Made by a program: the position numbers and the translations under genes. Source: Cladophialophora immunda (taxonomy: Eukaryota; Ascomycota; Eurotiomycetes; Chaetothyriales; Herpotrichiellaceae). Taken from it: a DNA stretch of 64,000 nucleotides. Under the pieces are notes generated by a model, which was given only the letters and a program-made list of their open reading frames with translations, did no database searches and was not told the origin of the DNA. The stretch is taken from the NCBI RefSeq assembly GCF_000835495.1, contig NW_015622541.1, forward strand, positions 2,914,001 through 2,978,000, written 5' to 3'. This document shows positions 56,633-64,000 of the stretch, in pieces. Positions within the stretch are counted from its first letter, which is position 1. The number at the start of each line of letters is the position of its first letter.

Positions 56633-56862
56633 AACATCCCAGAAGGCAAAAAGGAACTGATGTTCAATGGAATGTTCCGGTTGCTCGAGCCTGATGGGCT
56701 CGTGGCAATCACCATATTTCTAACAAGAAAGGAGCTTTCACAAGAACTAAAACTCGACATGGTCCAATACGTGGGATGAATCGTGGCTACAAGCGAAGTG
56801 AGAGACTACGAAGTGCATCTTCGTAACGCAAGGGTTGGTGATGTTATTCGATTTGAAAGGAG
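56633..56862 (+). pseudogene. ArsM arsenite methyltransferase fragment
   Basis: One frame resembles the C-terminal part of the SAM-binding domain and the substrate region of ArsM: MFNGMFRLLEPDGLVAITIF, KELSQELKLDMVQYVG and SEVRDYEVHLRNARVGDV. The family has YVGC(I)AGA at the second block. Here the conserved Cys codon is TGA (56777-56779). The N-terminal glycine-rich SAM loop is missing. ArsM adds methyl groups to trivalent arsenic. This copy cannot make a working enzyme. Confidence 0.7.
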
Positions 56863-57045
56863 ACGACGCAATGGTCGAGGTCCGACGTCTATCCTTCTCC
56901 TCCTTCAGTTCGAGTGCTTCAAACAACAGTCTACTTTCTGCATCCTAAAAAGCCTGATAGTTAGAGCAAGTCAAGTCAAGGCTAAGCTGAGGTCGGCCAG
57001 CCCTACAAAGGTAACTAAACACTGTGTTGGACACGAGTATAATAT

Positions 57046-58119
57046 TTACTTGGCTGGTAATTTGCACTCGTATATAAAAAGCCCGTAGACAAATCCTCCG
57101 AATAAGGCGCCCCAGAAGGGAGCAACAACCGGAACCCACCAGTAATTGTCCCCGTATGTCCAAACTTCGGGTCCATAACCAGCAAGATAGCCGCGTTATC
57201 GTTAGCTTTAGGTTCAAATTATAGGACACTGTGGAGCTTACGCAAAACAACGAGGTCCAAAATCTCTAGCCATATTCATAGCGTAGCCCGTTTCGAGCCC
57301 AAGGGCACCACCGATGCAGAGGATAAGAAGAAAAACCCACAAAGGTGCCAAATCCCGTATCGCTTGTGCGTGGCCAACGTTGGAAATCGAAAATATACCC
57401 ACACACAGCAGAGATGTAGCCAGGAACTCGGAGAATAGCTGACCAACTTTAGTAAGATATGGCTGAGGATAAGTGCTGAATATAACTGCTGTTTTATGAG
57501 TGCGAATGTTGTGCCCTTCCACGAAATCGATGCCGCTTCTGTAGTTGACATAAACAAGTGCGGCTCCAGCAAAGCCTCCCAAAAGCTTAAAAGGTTGGTA
57601 TTTCTTGGAGAAAGAGAAAGATGGGAAGAGCATTAGGGGCTTTAGCATTAACGAAACGTACCTGAGAGATAATAAATCCAGGAGCCTTTCGAAGAGGGAA
57701 TCATCGGAACACGACCAAGGCGATAGTAATTGCAGGGTTCAGGTGGGCCCCTGTGACTGGACCAGCGATCAACATTCCTAACATGACAGCGGTACCAGTA
57801 GCAATGTTTATAGACAAGTATGAGCCGTATTTTCGATCAGAAAGAGTAACTTGGGCGACGACGCCCTCCAGAAAAAGTACCATCTGCGGCCAATATGTCT
57901 TCAGCTGATTGCTCAAGTCTTTGGAGCGTGATCACATACAACTAGCGTCCCGAGAAATTCTGCAGAAGGTTCTCGAAGGCAGATGCGAAACCTACTCCAT
58001 GCCGAAATCACCCCTTCATATATATTCTTGTCCACAGGCATCTCATCTTTAGTATTAACCCTTCCTCGTAGCCGACATATAAGATTACACGCCTGGCCGG
58101 TGCGTTGACCTTCGCGCAT
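57046..58119 (-). pseudogene. Aquaglyceroporin pseudogene
   Basis: Coding blocks in order: an N-terminus ending LREPSAEFLGTLVV, MVLFLEGVVAQVTLS, GPVTGAHLNPAITIALVVFR, LLGGFAGAALVYVNYRSGID, GLETGYAMNMARDFGPRCF and GYGPEVWTYGDNYWWVPVVA. Three GT-AG joints work, but a TGA (57701-57703) replaces the Gly just after the first NPA half-helix. The last intron has a donor (GTAAGC at 57241) yet no AG acceptor in the right place. The second pore motif is NMA rather than NPA, which some fungal aquaglyceroporins share. These channels let arsenite in, so its loss next to ACR3 may be adaptive or simple decay. Confidence 0.72.
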
Positions 58120-59217
58120 CTTGAGAACGAAATGATGTCCAAGAAAAGGGGAAAACCAACAACGTCCATTATAAATACTGTAGAGTCCGTCACAAGTGGA
58201 AAATGCCGCAATGACCTTGACCTACTCTTGTGGCATCAAACTCATAAGCGTCCCTTCTCAATCATCCTTGAGCGGATACTGATGGAAGAACAGGTCGCGA
58301 AGCCAGGGGACTCAGCCCAGATGTCGAGAGCCAATCATAAACAGGCAGTGACAATTCCCGACACTCGGTCATTAGCTCAATGCTCTAGACATCATTATAT
58401 TACCTAGGAGCGCATCTAGCCATTGACTCGGCGGGTTAGACGGACGAATTAAGTGTGGAGTCACAACAACGTGCCCGGGCTAGGCAGTTTGCTTCAAGTG
58501 AGAGGAAGTAGGACAGAGAAGCTGGTGGTCATGGTGGAATAGCACAGAAGCTGATGTATATGCCCCTTTGCCACTCCTATCAGCGAGGACCAGTTTGTCA
58601 CTCAAATCAGCGCCGTTACAACTTTTCTTGAACGCTTTTTCTCCTCCAGCTATGCGTCTTCTAGAGGCCTGAGGTAATATGCAAGTACTGGGACCACTTG
58701 ATCCCCTCACTACCGCCAATACACCTCATAATACATGAACATTTCTTTGAACTCAACATCCAGCCGATAGTTTACCCAGTTGTAGTCGATGCCTTCACAT
58801 TCATGATCTGACGATGCGCTTTCGGTTGTTGTTGGATATGTGCTCGGTGATCGTTTCATGGTGGCATCCACCTTTTTCATTACAGACCGGTCAATGAGTG
58901 CTTCTTCCAGGGTAGCAGCGCGGCCGGGAAAGCGACCTCAACCGAGAAGGAGAGCGCAGAACTTCGCCTTCCGAATGGGTGAAACACTCAAAGCTGGGAA
59001 CCTTGGGACCATGTTGTAGAGGCCCTCACGGGCTCATAACTGTGCTCACGCTACTTAGGCCTCGTCTCAGGGCTCGCCAAGCTTGCTCAGGATTGAACAG
59101 CCACAGCTTAAATTGCTTTGTTCAGGCTCAGGATAAATTGGCAGGTGCTCGGTTCTTAAAACAGAAATGGTTTTCGGAGGGGTCAATGTTCACGTAGGGA
59201 ATGCTCTGTACGGGTGA
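58120..59217. other. Intergenic region
   Basis: 1.1 kb with only short unsupported frames. Confidence 0.5.
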
Positions 59218-59470
59218 CATTCCTATCCGCAGCATACGTCCACCCAGAAGTATTGGAGTCCATTATTTCTGGCTTGCTTGCTGTCCACTGGATTGAACTT
59301 TATTGTATCCAGCCTTGCTCTTGCCAAATCCGTGGCGAATGTCATTGTATGTAATCTCATTTTCATTCGCTCCCCATGTATGCGAGAGGATGGCGGAGAT
59401 CGGGATGTTGTCCAGTGAATTCTTCGGATAAACGTAGATCGTCACCAGTACCAAATTGAAGGAAGTGCAC
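59218..59470 (-). pseudogene. HET-domain protein fragment
   Basis: Two adjacent frames carry the opening of a HET (heterokaryon incompatibility) domain: IPISAILSHTWGANENEITY, KSKAGYNKV and, one frame away after a stop, GLQYFWVDVCC. In intact genes these are joined (AILSHTWG...YFWVDTCCID). A frameshift, a TAA, and a TAG soon after the Cys-Cys end the copy. No other part of the domain follows. HET genes control programmed death on fusion of unlike strains and are often found as decayed copies in accessory regions. Confidence 0.7.
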
Positions 59471-60189
59471 CGAGTGACGGCTCGTCCCGAAGGTTGCGGA
59501 GCACGGCAGAAACGGATAGGAGCACAAGATCGCCCCTACGGACGAGTAATTGGAGGAGTTGCTGGGTCTCCGGATGGGTCTATCTGAGGTAAACTGTAGG
59601 AGTGCGTAATATCTGCTACAAAGCTCTGTCGAATGCAGGGTCTCGATCAATGCTAGAATAGACGTATTGAATCCGAGGGAAGCATGTTGAGGGAATCAGG
59701 TTGAGACGTGATGAGGATCGAGGTCAGCTAGTAGGCAGGCTGTTACAAACCTGGTCTGGCGCGCGGGCCACCCTTTTGAGGAACGCCAGCCACAGGGAAA
59801 GTCGAGCAAACTTCGGGTCCTGACACGGCAAGTTCTCGACGCGGCTGTCTCGCCAAGCGGCTTTTTCAGCCACAGGTCTTCTGAGGTCGCAGCTTCGCTG
59901 CCTGAGGATCTCCTCTTTCTTATTTCTGTTCAAGATTTGATCTCCCCAACCGTACTTCTTCGTGATTGAGGGCGCGACCAAAGACGACAGCTTCACTTGG
60001 TTTGGATGTGCGTCTGATTCCTGCTAGTACATGCTTTGCTAGTTTCTGCAAGAACGGTTTCCGTTGTCCAAGTAGGTATTTACTTCGCTTTAAACTGATA
60101 ATTCTGATTTATGGATTTATTGACTCTGCCTAGTGACAACATTTCTTGCCCGAAGATATTGCACTTCCTAGTATAGTGACGTATAGGCC
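59471..60189. other. Intergenic region before the BTB gene
   Basis: No supported gene. It holds the promoter of the BTB-domain gene. Confidence 0.5.
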
Positions 60190-60873
60190 ATGTATGTCAC
60201 GATCAAAACATCGCAACGGACCTTTATTACCGACCCTGAGGGATGGCTAGGTCAGAGCTTATATTTCAAGGCTCTTTTCTCTGAGAAATGGGACAAAAAA
60301 CAGGAGGATGGCTCATACTTCATTGAAAGTGACGCAAACATCTTCGAACACATCCTTCGGTACCTCCGTACTGGTGTTCTTCCAGTTTTTTATGATAGGC
60401 TGACGGGTCACGACTTCCCGCTGTACCAGGCTCTACTGGAGGAATCGAAGTACTTCGCCATTGATAGGCTACAAAAGTGGTTATGCGAGCGAAAATATCT
60501 AGACGCTGTTAAGATCCATTATCTCGCTACCGAGACTCAAGATCGAGGATCTTACAGAAAACACACTACCAATATGCCCGATGGTCGCACATTTATGGTC
60601 GAAGATCGCTTTGTTGAGATTACGACAAGCAGCAACACGGAGACCACGATGGTTCCCGTGACACGACAACGGAACTCATTTTATTGCCCTGACGCAAAGC
60701 ATGGTAAAAGTACTGAAGAATACTGTAGGAGCTGTATCGGCCGGGCAAGGGACGGCGGAATCTCTGTCTCTGGTGGGTGGAGAACGGAGGACCAACTCAT
60801 GTGGTGTATCGTGCGAAAAGAAGTCGTTTTCGACCACGATCTCTGCGTCAATGCATTTTTGGAAGATGATTAG
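60190..60873 (+). CDS. BTB/T1 (KCTD-like) domain protein
   Basis: A single exon, 227 aa. The T1/BTB_2 fold is recognisable: SQRTFITDPEGWLGQSLYFKAL, then DGSYFIESDANIFEHILRYL, RTGVLPVF, and a closing helix EESKYFAIDRLQKWL. This fold forms tetramers or pentamers, in KCTD proteins as a cullin-3 adaptor. The second half is not a known domain to me. It includes Cys/His-rich spacing FYCPDAKHGKSTEEYCRSC, which could bind zinc. No introns or membrane segments are seen. The upstream DNA gives no extra exon. Confidence 0.75.
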   Translation: MYVTIKTSQRTFITDPEGWLGQSLYFKALFSEKWDKKQEDGSYFIESDANIFEHILRYLRTGVLPVFYDRLTGHDFPLYQALLEESKYFAIDRLQKWLCERKYLDAVKIHYLATETQDRGSYRKHTTNMPDGRTFMVEDRFVEITTSSNTETTMVPVTRQRNSFYCPDAKHGKSTEEYCRSCIGRARDGGISVSGGWRTEDQLMWCIVRKEVVFDHDLCVNAFLEDD

Positions 60874-61786
60874 TCCGCACACATCGAGTGGGCGGTACGA
60901 CGAGTTGACACTCACGAATTGACTAGGATTATATTGAGTTGATTGGAAGGTACCGATCGGCGTAGCGACGTGGCATGAAGCATTACATCTCCGCCGCCAC
61001 TAGGCTGATGATGACTTGTCTATACGATCGTGAGGTTCGAAGGCCCCAGGTATTCCTGTATCATGAATACTAATGGTAATGAAAGATCGGTGGTAGAGCT
61101 GCGATGCAGGTATCTCATATGCCACTGAAAAAAGACACTTCAAAAAGTTGGCAACAACGCGGCAACACCGGTCGCTCGAGACTGTTGTGATATGACGCTC
61201 AACCGACCATTATATCCGATAAAAGTGTTTTTGGAATCATTCTGCGTGCTTGAAAATCGTGACGAAACTTTAATATATATATGCTCTTCTGAGACCCAAG
61301 GAAGAAAAAAAAGAAGAACAATAAGAACAATATATACTTCCACTACCTTAATTCGCAATGGAGATAAGTCTTGCGGGTCTAGCCTAAGTTAAATATAGGA
61401 CTCATTAGGGTCTGATATAGGTCAGTTTAGGGCGGGTTACGAGGGTTAATAACCCGTTCCTCAGCGAATCGAGTCGAGTTTCGACCTGGTTTAACCTAAC
61501 TCTATTTTAGATACCTTCTACCAATTCCCACAGCCGGCATTAGAGACTTGAGTTTGAGAATCTCTTGTATCTTATATGGGTTACCGGGGCATCAACATCT
61601 CACTTTATCCAATGACTTGAACACTGTTCTTTCGCGGGCTTGATCCCTGGTTTGTTGCTGCAAGGGCTGGTTAAGCTCGACAGGAGACGACACCTTTCAA
61701 TGCCAATTGGACTCAACGTCTGCGCGTAGCATCGAGCTACCCCGGACTCGAAAGCGGCTTCTTGCCATGCCAGATCGGACCTTCCC
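60874..61786. repeat. Intergenic region with AT-rich relic
   Basis: From about 61190 to 61560 the sequence is AT-rich with TTAGGG-like words, purine runs and a short palindrome (CGGGTTAC...GTTAATAACCCG). It looks like a decayed transposon piece. No terminal repeats or coding remnants were identified. Confidence 0.35.
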
Positions 61787-62863
61787 TCATGCATGCCTCG
61801 CCACGATCATCTCCACGAATTCGCCATACGTCGTCCCTTTGTCTTTATCAATTACCTCATCAAGGTCCGGCTGCATGAAGAGCGCCAGGGTGTTCCTGGC
61901 CACGTTGCTCGACCCGCTGGGCCCACGCACGAAATGCGGCACCGCCTTGAACCTGCCGTCCGTGATCATCTGCAGGGCCTCGCCGGTCTGGAAGGCGATG
62001 CAGTCGGCGGGAATGTCCACTTTCACGACCTGGTCGCCCCGAGACCGAATATAGAGTCCTGCCTTGGGGTCGGGAGACGCGGGCAGGATTGGTAGGGACG
62101 GAAAGGGGTGCGCGGCACTCAGTGGCGGCAGCGGGCTGGACTCGTCCATGTACAGCGCCGACGTCAGTGCCGTCAAACAGCCGTCGTCCAGGTGGGTGGC
62201 ACACCAGGAGTCGTCCTCCGAGTCTGATGGACTGGCAGAGTCCGCGGACGGGGACGACGGTGGACTACTCTGCATCTCCGAGGGTGGGAAATAATGCAGC
62301 AAACGGGCTTTGGGCGTGTGGCTCGTCTTGACGACGTGCTCGAGATATCCCGGCTGGTAGTTGGGGATGTGCTTGCTGGCGTATAAGTCGACGGCTCGGG
62401 CCACGAGCACTCCGATCTCGATCAGGAGAGTGCACAGCTCTTCGAAGGTAGCCCGAAATCCAGGCATCGCGGATTCCGAAGGCCACAGGTTGGTCCCCGC
62501 GCCTCGGGTGGCGGGTTTGCCGGGGACGGGGACGACGGGGTGTTCGAGAAAGAAAGACTGACAATCCACATAGTAGGAACCCTTCATGGTGTCGTACTGT
62601 CCGTCCTTGAGGGCCTCTTTGCCGTGGCTCCATCCGATTTCGTAATGGGACGCCGCGTCGGTGAGGGCGTCGAGGTCCTTCTCCGGAAGTTGCGCCAGAT
62701 ACGATGCATAGGACAGCAGCTTCTCGCGCAACTCGGTGTATCTTGCCGGGAGGTCGTTGACGACGAGGATGCCCAGTGAGGATTCGCCGAATGCCTCCTC
62801 GAGCGCTGCAAACGGGACTGTCGCTTCTGCGAGCTCCTTGAGACTGACGGTCGTCGCTTTCAT
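61787..62863 (-). CDS. 2-oxoglutarate/Fe(II)-dependent oxygenase-like protein
   Basis: A single exon, 358 aa. The jelly-roll iron ligands can be read as His224 and Asp226 in WCATHLDDG, and His310 in AVPHFVRG. The C-terminal context SSNVARNTLALFMQPD matches the strand carrying the 2-oxoglutarate-binding Arg (Arg in ARNT). A Ser-, Pro- and Asp-rich insert (about residues 198-219) precedes the first ligand and is probably a loop. The family resembles isopenicillin-N-synthase-like fungal oxygenases of unknown substrate. The G+C content is clearly higher than in the flanking DNA, as is the deaminase gene beside it. Confidence 0.82.
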   Translation of the reverse strand: MKATTVSLKELAEATVPFAALEEAFGESSLGILVVNDLPARYTELREKLLSYASYLAQLPEKDLDALTDAASHYEIGWSHGKEALKDGQYDTMKGSYYVDCQSFFLEHPVVPVPGKPATRGAGTNLWPSESAMPGFRATFEELCTLLIEIGVLVARAVDLYASKHIPNYQPGYLEHVVKTSHTPKARLLHYFPPSEMQSSPPSSPSADSASPSDSEDDSWCATHLDDGCLTALTSALYMDESSPLPPLSAAHPFPSLPILPASPDPKAGLYIRSRGDQVVKVDIPADCIAFQTGEALQMITDGRFKAVPHFVRGPSGSSNVARNTLALFMQPDLDEVIDKDKGTTYGEFVEMIVARHA

Positions 62864-63357
62864 CGTTTCGCCTTCGGGTGATACCGCTGTGATGGTGGCT
62901 TTTCGTAACGTACCGTGACTCGCAGCTCTGCTCTCAGATATGATATGCAGTTCTACGCCGACAGCCCAATGGGTGGTACATTGATTTCTGACACTCCTTT
63001 TGGCGCGGTCTAGACCCTAGCATCAGCAATCGCAGGACAAGATGTCATCTGTCTCAAGAGGCTGTACTCCGTTGCTTCGGAGATGCGCGACGTTCTGCTC
63101 CAACATCCGGCAAAGGTAAGAGAGTATGTGCTCTGGCAAACTCCCAATTGACCTTCCTATATCAGTGCACTCGCTTAGTGCTGACGTGTCTCTTTATCTA
63201 GAGGTTAAGTACCTTCTAGCAAACAGTTTCTAGCTGGAGAGAGGCTGCGATACAGCCTGACCGCCTAACGCTATCAGCGCAGTTCTATAACGAGGCATTC
63301 TTCAGTCTTCTCATCTATAACCCTGCCACGAGTGAGAATAGCGAGGTCACTGGCAAG
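62864..63357. other. Divergent intergenic region
   Basis: About 490 bp between the oxygenase and guanine deaminase genes. No gene was recognised. Confidence 0.5.
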
Positions 63358-64000
63358 ATGCGGTGTCTTTCTCTTTCAATGTTCCGTGGACGTGCCCGGG
63401 CTGGCAGTGTGGACGACTCAGCATCTCCACCGCCATACACGGTATCCGATGCCAGAGCGGCGGTGCCGGCGCCGAAGACGAGCGGCCACCGAGTCTTCTT
63501 CGGCCGCATCATCCACAGCAAGTCTCTCAAGGAGGTCGAGATCCTCCCTCAAGCTAGCCTGGGGGTCGACGACAAGGGCAGGATTCGCTTCCTGGACGGC
63601 AGCGTCGCCTCCGCCGCCGAGGCATGCGCCAAACACGCGGGCTTCGCCCACGCCGAGACCGTCACGCTGAAGCCGCTGCAGTTCCTCTTCCCGGGGCTCA
63701 TCGACACGCACATGCACGCGCCCCAGTACCCCAACCTGGCGCTGGGCATGGAGGGCGACCTGAAGGAGTGGTGCGAGAACTGGACGGACCCGATGGAGGC
63801 GTCGTACGCCGACACGTCCAAGGCCCACCGGGTGTACCGCGAGATGGTGCAGAAGGAGCTCGAGAACGGCAGCACGACGGTGGCGTACAACTCCAGCATC
63901 CACCCGGCCGCGACCAACGTGCTGGCCGACGTGTGCCTGGAGTTCGGGCAGCGCGCGGTCATCGGCAAGCTGTGCATCCTGGTGGGCAGCACGCACGGCA
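63358..64000 (+). CDS. Guanine deaminase, 5' part (runs off the window)
   Basis: The frame opens at ATG 63358 (a second in-frame ATG is at 63379) and is open to the end of the window, giving about 214 residues. The guanine deaminase pattern is clear: VFFGRIIHSKSLKEVEIL, GVDDKGRIRFLDG, the metal-binding PGLIDTHMHAPQYPNLALG (His-x-His), LKEWCENW, and FGQRAVIGKLCI. The enzyme is a zinc amidohydrolase turning guanine into xanthine in the cytosol. The first 40 or so residues are low in conservation, so an upstream exon or a later start is possible. Confidence 0.88.
   Translation, partial: MRCLSLSMFRGRARAGSVDDSASPPPYTVSDARAAVPAPKTSGHRVFFGRIIHSKSLKEVEILPQASLGVDDKGRIRFLDGSVASAAEACAKHAGFAHAETVTLKPLQFLFPGLIDTHMHAPQYPNLALGMEGDLKEWCENWTDPMEASYADTSKAHRVYREMVQKELENGSTTVAYNSSIHPAATNVLADVCLEFGQRAVIGKLCILVGSTHG

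Noticed and set aside
56777..56779. TGA at the ArsM Cys codon read as selenocysteine
   Set aside because: Ascomycetes lack selenocysteine machinery and the N-terminal half of the enzyme is missing, so it is a pseudogene.
61400..61480. Telomere-like TTAGGG words
   Set aside because: Only two or three scattered copies without a repeat array; fits an AT-rich relic better than a telomere.
1..64000. Backbone biosynthetic enzymes (PKS, NRPS, terpene cyclase) or CRISPR arrays
   Set aside because: None seen; the oxidative clusters lack a scaffold-forming enzyme and no regularly spaced repeats occur.

Overview
The window is nuclear DNA of a filamentous ascomycete (Pezizomycotina; gene families and style fit Eurotiales such as Aspergillus or Penicillium, which is inference). 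Evidence: about 25 protein genes on both strands, most split by 44-93 nt introns with GT...CTRAY...AG signals; Zn2Cys6 regulators; fungal-only families (HET, fungal arrestin-like, Yap-type bZIP). No operons, ribosome binding sites, CRISPR arrays or rRNA were seen. Splice models below were built by eye, each with its reading phase checked across every junction.

Region 1 (1-24.1 kb) looks like a catabolic or tailoring cluster. It holds an SDR tail, P450-A, a sugar-type MFS transporter, a Zn2Cys6 regulator, a phenol-hydroxylase-type flavin monooxygenase, a 3-ketosteroid-dehydrogenase-like flavoprotein, a second SDR, P450-B (paralogue of P450-A), a second MFS transporter and an ABM-like protein. 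Both flavoproteins start with mitochondrial-type presequences. Both P450 genes appear to carry an AT-AC intron just before the heme-binding loop.

Region 2 (24-31.2 kb) is a block of unrelated genes: a degenerate RNase III-domain protein, REV7, a dual-specificity-type phosphatase and a GH16 glucanase, with AT-rich relics in the gaps.

Region 3 (32.1-43.3 kb) is a compact six-gene module: PHBH-type flavin monooxygenase, a 17-exon MFS transporter, a cupin, a Zn2Cys6 regulator, a single-module VOC (extradiol-dioxygenase-like) protein and a SnoaL-like protein. A CGGACCG element lies in the promoters of the transporter, the cupin and the divergent VOC/SnoaL pair. Chemically, hydroxylation of an aromatic ring followed by extradiol cleavage is the simplest reading.

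Region 4 (43.9-49.4 kb) has a small unknown protein, a dynamin-family GTPase and an arrestin-like protein.

Region 5 (50.6-58.1 kb) is a partly decayed arsenic-resistance island. A Yap-type bZIP, an ACR3 arsenite efflux pump and an ACR2 arsenate reductase are intact. A Pho84-type phosphate transporter, an ArsM methyltransferase, an aquaglyceroporin and an ArsH start are broken.

Region 6 (58.1-64 kb) has a HET-domain relic, a BTB/T1-domain protein, an iron/2-oxoglutarate-type oxygenase and the 5' part of a guanine deaminase gene that runs off the window.
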